Shown piece by piece: positions 1-6,794 of a DNA stretch of 9,806 bases. The translations under genes were made by a program, and so were the position numbers. The first letter of the stretch is position 1. Every line of letters starts with the position of its first letter. The notes under the pieces are model-generated. The model had not been told where the DNA came from and ran no database searches. It was given only the letters and a program-made list of their open reading frames with translations. Where the stretch lies: positions 1-9,806 of the forward strand of contig CADCWC010000119.1 in the NCBI GenBank assembly GCA_902806305.1. The letters are read 5' to 3'. Origin of the DNA: an uncultured Thermoleophilia bacterium (GTDB taxonomy: Bacteria > Actinomycetota > Thermoleophilia > Gaiellales > F1-60-MAGs149).

Positions 1-34
1 CCCGAGGGATCGAAGCGTCGACCTGCTGTTGCGG

Positions 35-1108
35 TCACGGTGCGGCGACCGGGAAGCCGAGCTCGCCGATCAGCTCGCGTGCGCGAACCGTCTGCTCGTC
101 TCCGCCGATCCAGAGGGTCATCGCCCCCGAGCGCATGTCGGGAGCCGGGGCGAGGGCGAGATCCACGATGTTCACGCCCGCCTTGCCCAGCGCCAGTGCC
201 ACCTGCGCGACGATACCGGGACGGTTGGGAACGGTGAGGCGCAGCTCGTGCACGACACCGCCCGCCAGGTCGGCCTCGAGCAGCCGCCGACGGCAGTCCG
301 CGGCCTCCTCGTTCCAGCTCTCGACCGCCCCGGCATCCCCGGCCCGGAGGGTGGCTGCCACGTCGCTCATCCTGGCGGCCACCGCCTCGATCTGCTCGGC
401 GATCGCCTCCCGGTTGGCCATGTAGATGTCGGTCCAGATCGAGGAGTTGGCACCGGCTACCCGTGTGGCATCGCGGAAGCTCGGCCCCACCCGCGGGAGC
501 GCGGAGTCCTCCTCGGTCAGCGCCAGCGCGGCCTGCGCCACGAGAACGTTGGCCAGGACGTGAGGCAGGTGGCTGACCGTGGCCAGCAGCCGGTCGTGGG
601 AGTCGGCGTCGATTGCCACCGGGAGCGCTCCGAAGGCCACCACCATTCGATGCAGGCGCTCATAGAGGATCCCGGATGAGCGCTCCGTCGGCGTGAGGTA
701 CCAGACCGCACCACGGAACAGGTCGGCCCGAGCGTGCTCGACACCTGCTGTCTCCGCGCCGGCGATGGGGTGCCCGCCCACGAAGCGCTCGTCGTGAATG
801 GGCTCGACGATGTCGCGCTTGATCGAGCCGACGTCGGTGACCACGCAGTCCGCCGGCGCCAGCTCGAGCACGTCGGCGATCTGCTCGGGCAGCGCCCCGA
901 CCGGACCACAGCAGAAGCAGGCCCCGGCGCCATCGAGCGCCTCGGCGAGAGAGCCCGCGACGATGTCCACGGCTCCCAGCTCGCGGGCGCGCCCGAGGCG
1001 CTCCGGGTTGCGCCCGAAGCCGACGATCTCGGGGCTCTCACATCCGTCACGCGCGGCGAGCCCGACGGAGCCGCCGATGAGCCCCACGCCGAGGATCGCG
1101 ATGCGCAT
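35..1108 (-). CDS. tyrA: Prephenate dehydrogenase with C-terminal ACT domain
   Basis: Cytoplasmic enzyme that oxidatively decarboxylates prephenate to 4-hydroxyphenylpyruvate with NAD(P)+, the committed step to tyrosine. The 357-residue protein begins with a Rossmann dinucleotide fold (GVGLIGGSVG, residues 7-16). Further family motifs follow: DVGSIK at 92-97, GHPIAG at 112-117 with the conserved catalytic-region His, and SHLPH at 179-183 at the start of the helical dimerisation domain. Residues about 288-350 form an ACT domain (VPNRPGIVAQVALALGKAGV), which in this family usually mediates tyrosine feedback, so allosteric control is inferred. The start is ATG, 15 bp after the DAHP synthase stop, consistent with co-transcription; only a weak AGG lies upstream. 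The length is normal for the ACT-bearing class. Whether it prefers prephenate or arogenate cannot be read from sequence alone. The 34 bases beyond its stop are too short to assign. Confidence 0.95.
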   Translation of the reverse strand: MRIAILGVGLIGGSVGLAARDGCESPEIVGFGRNPERLGRARELGAVDIVAGSLAEALDGAGACFCCGPVGALPEQIADVLELAPADCVVTDVGSIKRDIVEPIHDERFVGGHPIAGAETAGVEHARADLFRGAVWYLTPTERSSGILYERLHRMVVAFGALPVAIDADSHDRLLATVSHLPHVLANVLVAQAALALTEEDSALPRVGPSFRDATRVAGANSSIWTDIYMANREAIAEQIEAVAARMSDVAATLRAGDAGAVESWNEEAADCRRRLLEADLAGGVVHELRLTVPNRPGIVAQVALALGKAGVNIVDLALAPAPDMRSGAMTLWIGGDEQTVRARELIGELGFPVAAP

Positions 1109-1123
1109 ATCGGCCTGGCCTGG

Positions 1124-2152
1124 TCAGACCCTGGAGGCCAGCTCCTTGCCGGCGATCTCCGCCACCTGCTCCATCTGGCGCAGGTAGGAGGCGAAGTCCT
1201 CCGAGCGCAGCTGCTGCGGGCCGTCGCAGATGGCCTTCTCCGGGTCGGGATGCACCTCGACGACGACGCCGTCGGCACCCGCAGCGGCTGCCGCCATCGA
1301 CAGGGCCGGCACCAGGTCGCGCCGGCCGGCCGCATGGCTGGGGTCGACGATGATCGGCAGGTGGGTGAGCTCCTTGAGCACCGGCACGGCCATCAGGTCG
1401 AGCGTGAAGCGATAGCCCGTCTCGAACGTGCGGATCCCTCGCTCGCAGAGCATCACGTCCGTGTTGCCTTCCTTGAGGATGTACTCGGCTGACATCAGCA
1501 GCTCGTCGAGGGTTGCCGAGAGCCCGCGCTTGAGCAACACCGGGCGTCCGGCCCTGCCCACCTCGGTGAGCAGCGTGTAGTTCTGCATGTTGCGCGCGCC
1601 CAGCTGGATCACGTCCGCCACCTCGAGCACGGCGTCCAGGTCGCGCACGTCCATGAGCTCGGTCACGATCGGCATGCCCGTGACCTCCTTGGCCTCGGCC
1701 AGCAGCCGCAGCCCGTCCTCGCCCAGGCCCTGGAAGGAGTAGGGCGACGTGCGCGGCTTGTAGGCGCCGCCGCGCAGCAGCTGCGCGCCGGCCTCCTTGA
1801 CCGTGTGCGCGGCGTCGAGCAGCTGGTCGCGCGACTCGACCGTGCACGGGCCGGCGATCGTGGCGAAGTGGTTGCCCCCGATCTTGCGACCGTCGATGTC
1901 GATCACCGTCCGCCGCTCGTGGCGGAACTGCATCGAGGCCAGCTTGTAGGGCCGCGTGATCGGCACCAGGTGATCGACGCCGGGCGAGCCCTCGAGATCC
2001 AGGTTTGCCACCTGCTCGCGGTCGCCGATGGCGCCGACGACGGTGTGGATCTCACCCTCGGACAGATGCGCGCGGGCCCCGACCGACTCCACGCGGTTGA
2101 CGACGGCCCGGATCTGGTCCGGCGTCGCCCCCTCTTTCATAACGATCATCAT
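1124..2152 (-). CDS. aroF: 3-deoxy-7-phosphoheptulonate (DAHP) synthase, Thermotoga type with N-terminal regulatory domain
   Basis: Condenses phosphoenolpyruvate and erythrose 4-phosphate to DAHP, the first step of the shikimate pathway. The 342-residue protein has an N-terminal ferredoxin-like (ACT-like) domain at about 1-68, beginning MMIVMKEGAT. In the characterised Thermotoga enzyme this domain carries tyrosine/phenylalanine feedback inhibition. The TIM-barrel catalytic domain follows, with AGPCTVES (100-107), GGAYKPRTSPYSFQG (128-142), KRGL (208-211) and DPSHAAGRRDL (270-280). Likely metal ligands, by family pattern, are Cys103, His273, Glu299 and Asp310. Two adjacent ATG codons could start it (2152 or 2149). 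An AGGGA lies 4 nt before the first and 7 nt before the second. The first gives the family's usual N-terminal length, so it was chosen. It sits just upstream of tyrA and after a 595-bp gap following hisC, so it may have its own promoter. Confidence 0.95.
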   Translation of the reverse strand: MMIVMKEGATPDQIRAVVNRVESVGARAHLSEGEIHTVVGAIGDREQVANLDLEGSPGVDHLVPITRPYKLASMQFRHERRTVIDIDGRKIGGNHFATIAGPCTVESRDQLLDAAHTVKEAGAQLLRGGAYKPRTSPYSFQGLGEDGLRLLAEAKEVTGMPIVTELMDVRDLDAVLEVADVIQLGARNMQNYTLLTEVGRAGRPVLLKRGLSATLDELLMSAEYILKEGNTDVMLCERGIRTFETGYRFTLDLMAVPVLKELTHLPIIVDPSHAAGRRDLVPALSMAAAAAGADGVVVEVHPDPEKAICDGPQQLRSEDFASYLRQMEQVAEIAGKELASRV

Positions 2153-2747
2153 GTCTTCCCTAAGCCTCTCAAAGATTGATACGTAGCTGGCACGGAGACG
2201 GCCTACATGCAGGCCAGATTGGGTCGGCGCCCGGCGGGGACTCGACTCGGTCCACGGCAGCGCTCTGCCGCGGCCGGACGCCTAGCTAAATCGCCAGGGC
2301 GAATACGAATACGCGCGCCGACGGGCGCCCGAGGGGGCGATGCTGAAAGCGGTCGGCGCGGTGGTTCGGTGCATCCACATGACTTTTAGCAGAGATCGGC
2401 CTTTTCGGCGAAGGCTTGAGCGGGGCTGTTGCGAGGCCGGGCGGTTTGCCTCCGTCCCTCGGGTAGCCCTGGCGCGTACTGCGGCTGGGTAAGGAGGGCG
2501 GCGGTCCGGGGTCCGCTTGCTCAGTGCGGCGGCGCCGTGGCCTGGGGTTCAGGTCCTCCAACACCTATGTCATGTCGAACGACCTGAACCCCCCGCGGCC
2601 GGCAGCGCCCGCGCGGGCCCGCCGGATCGGGGACAGCAGGAGAAAGGCGCCGACGAGACCTGGTCCTTCCCCCAGCTGCCGTTACTCCCCGCTCAGGGTC
2701 ACGGCTCCGAGCGGCGCCAAGCCTCAGGAACAGCTCGGCCAGCCACA
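2153..2747. other. Gene-poor 595-bp gap between hisC and DAHP synthase
   Basis: No convincing protein gene was found in six frames. ORFs here are Arg/Pro-rich and resemble no family I know. It contains a perfect 12-bp inverted repeat (listed separately), a 6-bp hairpin at 2255-2270 (CGGCAG/CTGCCG, 4-nt loop) and a 5-bp hairpin at 2200-2215 (GGCCT/AGGCC, 6-nt loop). It also holds a patch richer in A+T around 2390-2420. On the minus strand a TATCAA at 2181-2176 could be a weak -10 for the DAHP synthase gene, but no matching -35 is visible. All other gene junctions in this operon are tight, so a gap this long suggests a leader RNA, an sRNA or decayed sequence. No tRNA, tmRNA or RNase P pattern was recognised. 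Confidence 0.6.
2544..2592. repeat. Perfect 12-bp inverted repeat with 25-nt loop
   Basis: GGGGTTCAGGTC at 2544-2555 is followed after 25 nt by its exact reverse complement, GACCTGAACCCC, at 2581-2592. As RNA on either strand it would form a stable stem. There is no T-run after it on either strand, so it is not a classical intrinsic terminator. It could be a Rho-independent-like hairpin of a high-GC genome, part of a structured RNA, or a protein-binding palindrome. It lies about 155 bp downstream of the hisC stop, in the direction of transcription. Confidence 0.7.
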
Positions 2748-3815
2748 TCACAGCACCTCGTCCAGCGCAGCGAGGAAGCGGTCGTTCTCACGCCGTGTGC
2801 CGTAGGTCACGCGCATCATGCCCTCCTGGCCGAGGGCCGTGCCGCCGCGCACGATCACGTTGCGCTCTGCCAGGCCGCCCACCACGTCGGCCTCCTCACG
2901 GTCGCCCAGCGACACCCATGCGAAGTTGGCCTGGCTCTCGGTGCTCTCGAGACCCCGCTCGCCCAGCTCCAGCTCCAGGTGCAGGCGCTCGATGGCGACC
3001 ATCTCGACGCGCCGCTCCACCTCGTCCTGGTAGCGGATCGCCTCAGCGGCGGCTGCCTGGGCGACGGTGCTCACCGAGAAGGGCTGGCGCACGCGGTCCA
3101 CAGCCAGCCGGAACTTCTCCGAGCCGAGCGCGTACCCGGCGCGCAGCCCGGCCAGCCCGTACACCTTCGAGAAGGTGCGCAGCAGGACCAGGTCGGGGTG
3201 GCGGGCCAGCAGATCGAGCGAGTCGTCCGGGTCCTGGAGCATGTTGAACTCCACGTAGGCCTCGTCGAGGATCACCGTCACGTGACGCGGGAGATCGGCG
3301 AGGAAGGCATCGATGGCATGCACAGGCAGGGCGGTGGCCGTCGGGTTGTTGGGATTGCAGAGCAGGATCAGTCGGGTTGCCACCGTGACCTGCCGGGCCA
3401 TCTCGGCCAGGTCGTGGCGGCCCTCCGCGTCCAGCGGCACCCGCACCGGGGTGGCGCCGGACTGGGCGGCCAGACGCGGGTACATCGAAAACGACGGCCA
3501 TGCATACACCAGCTCTGCGCCAGGCTCGAGCAGCGCCTCGCCCGCCGCCATGAGGATCTCGCACGAGCCGTTTCCCACGGCCACGCGCGTGGCAGGCAGG
3601 CCGGTGCGGTCGGCGATGGCCCGGCGCATGACGGACTTGTCGGGATCGGGATAGCGGTTGAGCGTCTCGACCCTGGCCTGGATGGCGGAGATCACCTGCG
3701 GCGGCGGACCCCACGGCGTCTCGTTGGAGGCGAGCTTGACGAGCTCGCCGGAGTGCTCGTAGGTCGAGGCCGCCGGATAGACCGGGATCTCCTCGAGCCG
3801 CCGGTTGAACTCCAT
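2748..3815 (-). CDS. hisC: HisC-family PLP aminotransferase (histidinol-phosphate or aromatic aminotransferase)
   Basis: Class I/II fold-type I aminotransferase of 355 residues. Numbering from the ATG at 3815, visible motifs are LASNETPWGPP near 28-38 (substrate/PLP entry), NPNNPT at 154-159, DEAY at 184-187 and TFSKVYGLAGLRAGY with the likely PLP-binding Lys217. A C-terminal RVTYGTRRENDRF resembles the carboxylate-binding Arg region. The family converts imidazole-acetol phosphate to histidinol phosphate, but many members also transaminate phenylpyruvate, hydroxyphenylpyruvate or prephenate. Its position between chorismate mutase and DAHP synthase/TyrA, with no histidine genes in view, favours an aromatic role (inference). 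The GTG at 3818 is also in frame, but AGGAGG at 3828-3823 lies 4 nt from GTG and 7 nt from ATG, so the ATG was chosen. Its start overlaps the aroH stop as TGATG. Confidence 0.9.
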   Translation of the reverse strand: MEFNRRLEEIPVYPAASTYEHSGELVKLASNETPWGPPPQVISAIQARVETLNRYPDPDKSVMRRAIADRTGLPATRVAVGNGSCEILMAAGEALLEPGAELVYAWPSFSMYPRLAAQSGATPVRVPLDAEGRHDLAEMARQVTVATRLILLCNPNNPTATALPVHAIDAFLADLPRHVTVILDEAYVEFNMLQDPDDSLDLLARHPDLVLLRTFSKVYGLAGLRAGYALGSEKFRLAVDRVRQPFSVSTVAQAAAAEAIRYQDEVERRVEMVAIERLHLELELGERGLESTESQANFAWVSLGDREEADVVGGLAERNVIVRGGTALGQEGMMRVTYGTRRENDRFLAALDEVL

Positions 3816-4180
3816 CACTGGGCCTCCTGCAGGTCACGCCTGAGCGCGACCGCCTCGCGGAGGTACACGTGCCGGGCCTCGGCGGAGGGCTCGGCGTAGC
3901 AGTGCAGCATGACCCTGATCACGCGTGGAAGCGAGCCCGGAACATCGATCTCGCGCGAGCACAGAAGCGGCACCGCGCCGAGCCCCAGCCGGCGCGCGGC
4001 CGCCGCGGGGAACTCCGCGTCGAGGTCGTCGGTGCAGGTGAACAGGCAGCTCACCATGTCCTCCTGCGCAAGCCCGTTGCGCTCGATCAGCTCGCGCAGG
4101 AGCTCCTCGGTGGCGTCGAGTATCGCGTCCGCGTCGTTCTCCACGACCGTAGTTGCGCCCCGCAGCGCGCGCAGCCTCAC
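3815..4180 (-). CDS. aroH: Chorismate mutase, AroH type
   Basis: Monofunctional cytoplasmic chorismate mutase that rearranges chorismate to prephenate, the branch point to Tyr and Phe. At 121 residues it is typical of the trimeric Bacillus AroH class, not the all-helical AroQ class. The N-terminal RALRGATTV carries Arg7. LLCSREIDVPGSLPRVIRV carries Cys74, Glu77 and Arg89, and RHVYLREAVALRRDL carries Tyr106. These match the active-site set known from Bacillus subtilis AroH (Arg7, Arg63, Cys75, Glu78, Arg90, Tyr108) with shifts of one or two residues; Arg63 is also present. The start is GTG at 4180, overlapping the preceding stop as GTGA, and it is coupled to hisC downstream. It supplies prephenate to the TyrA encoded in the same operon. 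Confidence 0.93.
   Translation of the reverse strand: MRLRALRGATTVVENDADAILDATEELLRELIERNGLAQEDMVSCLFTCTDDLDAEFPAAAARRLGLGAVPLLCSREIDVPGSLPRVIRVMLHCYAEPSAEARHVYLREAVALRRDLQEAQ
3823..3828 (-). promoter_or_regulatory. Strong Shine-Dalgarno for hisC
   Basis: AGGAGG on the minus strand lies inside the 3' end of aroH, 7 nt before the ATG at 3815 and 4 nt before the alternative GTG at 3818. The spacing decides for ATG. Because the aroH stop overlaps the start, translation is probably coupled. Confidence 0.75.
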
Positions 4181-4662
4181 TGCCCACGATTCTTCCAGCC
4201 CGCCGCATCTCGCAGGCGCTCCACCTCGGCGGCGTCCAGGCGGCGGGACTCACCCACCGGCAGCCCGTCCACGCGCAGCGTTCCGAACGCCACCCGCTCG
4301 AGTGCCTCGACCCGGTGGCCGACGGCCTCGCACATTCGCCGTACCTGGCGGTTGCGGCCCTCTTGCAGCTCCAGCTCGAGCAGGCCCGGGCGCAGCTGCC
4401 GGGCGCCTGCGGGCGAGGTGCGGCCGTCTTCGAGCTCCACGCCACCGCGGAGCTTCTTGAGCGCCCCCTCGGGCACCGGGGCCGGATTCACGCGCGCCCG
4501 GTAGACCTTCGTGACCCCGTAGCGCGGATGGGTCAGCAGATCGGCCAGCCGGCCGGCCCGCAGGACGGCGGGCGACACGAGGTACAGACGGGCGGCCGAC
4601 AGGCGCCGGCGGCGCGTGGCCCCGGTCGTGGCGACGCCCGTGCGGCTCTCGATCGTCGTCAC
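4177..4662 (-). pseudogene. Hybrid ORF: ThiE-like N-terminus joined to C-terminal part of an RsuA/RluB pseudouridine synthase
   Basis: A 161-residue ORF starting with GTG and overlapping the thiG stop as GTGA. Residues about 21-36 (LSAARLYLVSPAVLRA) resemble the first beta strand of thiamine-phosphate synthase (ThiE), the gene expected after thiG. Residues 44-161 are clearly the C-terminal part of an RsuA/RluB/RluF-family rRNA pseudouridine synthase: THPRYGVTKVYRARV at 44-58, then EGRNRQVRRMCEAVGHRVEALERVAFGTLRV at 101-131. The usual S4 RNA-binding domain and the catalytic block GRLDxxTxGLLLLTND are absent. In the family this Asp is essential. ThiE's phosphate- and Mg-binding residues are also absent. 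Residues 37-43 (GRLADLL, 4554-4534) fit both families. I read this as two truncated genes joined at microhomology, through misassembly or a real deletion or recombination. The RluB part is certain. The ThiE part is probable. Confidence 0.75.
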
Positions 4663-5450
4663 GGGGCCGGCGTCAGGTCGGGGATCCCGGCGTCGCTCGT
4701 CGAGGCCTGGGCGTGGTCGAGGCGGGGAATGCGCCCCGCGCCGCGGGCGAGGCGTCCCGCCTCCACCGCCAACCTGACCGCCGTGGCCATCCGCTCCGGC
4801 TCCCGGGCCCGGGAGATCGCCGTTGCGCAGAGGACGGCGTCGCAGCCGAGCTCCATGGCGAGCGCGGCGTCGGAGGCCGTGCCGATGCCGGCGTCGAGGA
4901 TGACGGGGACCGACACGGCGTCGCGCAGGAGCGCGATCGCGTGCGGGTTGCGCAGGCCGAGGCCGCTGCCGATGGGCGAGCCGAGCGGCATGACCGCGGC
5001 GCAGCCGACGTCCTCGAGCCGGCGGGCCAGGACCGCGTCGTCCGTCGTGTACGGCAGCACGACGAAGCCGTCCGCGACGAGCTCCTCGGCCGCGCGCAGG
5101 AGCTCCACGGCGTCCGGGAGGAGCGTCCGACGGTCGCCGATCACCTCGAGCTTGAGCCAGTCGGTCCCGAAGGCCTCGCGGGCCAGGCGCGCCGTCTGCA
5201 CGGCCTCCCGGGCCGTGTAGCAGCCGGCGGTGTTCGGCAGGACACGGGCGCCGCCGCGTTCGATCGCGTCGTAGAGGCCGCCCGGCGCCTGCTCGACCCG
5301 CCGCAGCGCGACGGTCACGAGCTCGGAGCCGGAGGCCTCCAGGGCCCGCTCGAAGCGGTCGAGGCGCGTGAACCCGCCCGAGCCGAGGAGCAGTCTCGAC
5401 GTCAGCGGCACGCCGGCGATCACGAGGTCGTCGGGACGAGGATCGAGCAC
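4659..5450 (-). CDS. thiG: Thiazole synthase
   Basis: Forms the thiazole phosphate of thiamine from 1-deoxyxylulose 5-phosphate, dehydroglycine and ThiS thiocarboxylate, in the cytoplasm. It is a TIM barrel of 263 residues, normal length. Motifs seen are LLGSGGFTRLD (21-31), LPNTAGC (71-77), WLKLEVIGD with the likely Schiff-base Lys100, PLGSPIGSGLGL (155-166), ILDAGIGTASDAALAMELGCDAVL (184-207) and AVEAGRLARGAGRIP. The GSGGF and CATAIS variants look like those of actinobacterial ThiG, in place of the GTGKY and NTAIA of other phyla. The start is GTG at 5450, 3 bp after the thiS stop. Its stop overlaps the next start as GTGA. It belongs to the thiO-thiS-thiG operon and should be controlled by the upstream TPP riboswitch. 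Confidence 0.96.
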   Translation of the reverse strand: MLDPRPDDLVIAGVPLTSRLLLGSGGFTRLDRFERALEASGSELVTVALRRVEQAPGGLYDAIERGGARVLPNTAGCYTAREAVQTARLAREAFGTDWLKLEVIGDRRTLLPDAVELLRAAEELVADGFVVLPYTTDDAVLARRLEDVGCAAVMPLGSPIGSGLGLRNPHAIALLRDAVSVPVILDAGIGTASDAALAMELGCDAVLCATAISRAREPERMATAVRLAVEAGRLARGAGRIPRLDHAQASTSDAGIPDLTPAP

Positions 5451-5453
5451 GGG

Positions 5454-5660
5454 TCAGCCTCCGGCGGTGGCGCGCAGCACCTCGACGCGCGCCTCAGGGT
5501 TCAGGGGGGTCGCAGCCCAGCGGCTGCGCGGGACGACGTCGCCGTCGACCGCCACGGCGACGCCGCGCTCGTCGGGCGCGACGCCCGCCTCGGCCACGAC
5601 GGTCGCGACCGTGCAGTCGGCGGGCACGTCGCGGGGGTCGCCGTTGACGGTCACACGCAC
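5454..5660 (-). CDS. thiS: Sulfur carrier protein ThiS
   Basis: A 68-residue ubiquitin-like protein whose C-terminal Gly-Gly (ATAGG) is adenylated and thiocarboxylated to donate sulfur to ThiG. Visible features are the first strand (VRVTVNGDPRDVP), the central VAVAVDGDVVPRSRW segment, and LNPEARVEVLRATAGG at the end. The frame continues open far upstream only because of the high GC content; that extension is a shadow of thiO. The GTG at 5660 is chosen because it restores the full first beta strand and has AAGG about 8 nt upstream. It overlaps the thiO end by 10 bp. An alternative GTG at 5654 would make a GTGA overlap with the thiO stop and a 66-residue protein. It sits directly before thiG, as in many bacteria. 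Confidence 0.92.
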   Translation of the reverse strand: MRVTVNGDPRDVPADCTVATVVAEAGVAPDERGVAVAVDGDVVPRSRWAATPLNPEARVEVLRATAGG

Positions 5661-6790
5661 GAGGCCGCCTTCGGCCGCGCGGCGGCGAAGCGATCGGGGG
5701 AGAGGGCGTCGCGCCGACCCGGAAGCGCTCGTCCGCCGGCGAGCGCCTCGGCCGCGGCCACGACGAGCGGCAGGAGCAGCACGCCGTGGCGGTAGCCCCC
5801 CGCCGCCCACGCGAGGCCGTCGTCGGCCGAGACGCCGAGGGCGGGGAGCCCGTCGGGCGTGGCGGGGCGGAGACCGGCGCGCTGTTCGACGAGCTCGAGC
5901 GCGCCGAGGCCCGGGACGGTGTGCAGGGCCTCGTCGAGCAGCAGGTGGACCGCCTCGGCCGTCACCACCCGGTCGCCGACCTCCTCCGAGGTCGCGCCCA
6001 CGAGCACCCGGCCGTCGGGGCGGGGGACGAGGTAGACGTCCGGCGTCCGGATGATCCGGCGGATCGGCGTCGGGGCGTCGGGTCGTGGGCCGAGCGTCAG
6101 GATCTGACCCTTGACGGGACGGAGCGGCACGCGGTCGTCGAGCGCGCCGCACGCCCAGCCCGCGGCGAGCACCACCCGTTCCGCGTCGATCCGGGTGCCG
6201 TCGTCCGTGACGAGCCCCGTCACGGTGCCGCCCGTGCGCCGGAGCGCCGCGACCCGCCGGTGCTCGATGCGGACACCCGCCCGCTCGCAGGCGGCGCGGA
6301 GGGCCGCGAGCGTCCGCCGCGGATCGGCCTGACCCTCGTCGGCGAGCTCGAGCCCGCCCGCCACGGACGGGCCGAGTCCCGGCTCGCGCTCGCGGAGCGC
6401 CGTCCCGGTCAGCCACGTCGCGTCGTGGTCCACCCGGCGGAGGACCTCCCGTAGCCGGCGGACCTGGCCCAGGTGCGCGGGCCGCGCGGCCACCGCGAGC
6501 GACCCGGTCCGGCGGAAGCCGGGGTCGACGTCCGATGCGGCACGGAGCCGCTCCGCCAGCGCGGGCCAGGCGCTCGCGCCGTCGCGCAGTGCGGCGTGGA
6601 GCGGGTGCTCGTCGTCCTCGACCTCGGACCACGGCGCGACCATCCCCGCGGCCACCTGGCCCGCCAGCTCCTCGCCGTCGTCGAGCACGAGGACCCGGGC
6701 CCCCGCCTCGGCGGTCGCCCAGGCGCTCGCGAGGCCCCACAGGCCCGCGCCGATCACGGCGACGTCGGAGTGGGGCGGTGTGGCGGCCAC
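5651..6790 (-). CDS. thiO: Glycine oxidase ThiO (FAD-dependent)
   Basis: FAD-dependent amine oxidase of the DAO family that converts glycine to the dehydroglycine used by ThiG in aerobes. The 379-residue protein begins with a dinucleotide-binding fold, VAVIGAGLWGLASAWATAEAG (GxGxxG at about 14-19). AAGMVAPWSEVE near 47-58 fits the family motif that follows the FAD strand. VVLAAGWACGAL and LRPVKGQILTL lie mid-protein. The C-terminal GLRPATPDGLPALG and WAAGGYRHGVLLLPL segments are typical of ThiO. The start is GTG at 6790, directly after the TPP riboswitch, with AAGGAA 10 nt upstream inside the aptamer's 3' conserved strand. No other in-frame start gives the correct N-terminus. It is the first gene of the thiO-thiS-thiG operon; presence of thiO instead of thiH suggests an aerobic lifestyle. 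Confidence 0.94.
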   Translation of the reverse strand: MAATPPHSDVAVIGAGLWGLASAWATAEAGARVLVLDDGEELAGQVAAGMVAPWSEVEDDEHPLHAALRDGASAWPALAERLRAASDVDPGFRRTGSLAVAARPAHLGQVRRLREVLRRVDHDATWLTGTALREREPGLGPSVAGGLELADEGQADPRRTLAALRAACERAGVRIEHRRVAALRRTGGTVTGLVTDDGTRIDAERVVLAAGWACGALDDRVPLRPVKGQILTLGPRPDAPTPIRRIIRTPDVYLVPRPDGRVLVGATSEEVGDRVVTAEAVHLLLDEALHTVPGLGALELVEQRAGLRPATPDGLPALGVSADDGLAWAAGGYRHGVLLLPLVVAAAEALAGGRALPGRRDALSPDRFAAARPKAASCV

Positions 6791-6794
6791 GTCG

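Noticed and set aside
1..34. Possible start of the next aromatic pathway gene after tyrA
   Set aside because: Only 34 bases are available, with no start codon or motif that can be assigned.
2286..2564. 92-codon minus-strand ORF in the gap before the DAHP synthase gene
   Set aside because: Pro/Arg-rich with no similarity I recognise. It crosses the inverted repeat, and its stop is well short of the next gene.
2530..2565. tRNA T-arm-like stretch (GGGGTTCAGGTCC)
   Set aside because: The GTTC loop pattern is partial, and no D-arm, anticodon arm or acceptor stem could be matched around it on either strand.
2517..3899. A 460-codon plus-strand open frame opposite hisC
   Set aside because: It is the antisense shadow of hisC and its flanks. 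The product is His/Gln/Arg-rich with no family motifs, while the minus strand encodes a full aminotransferase.
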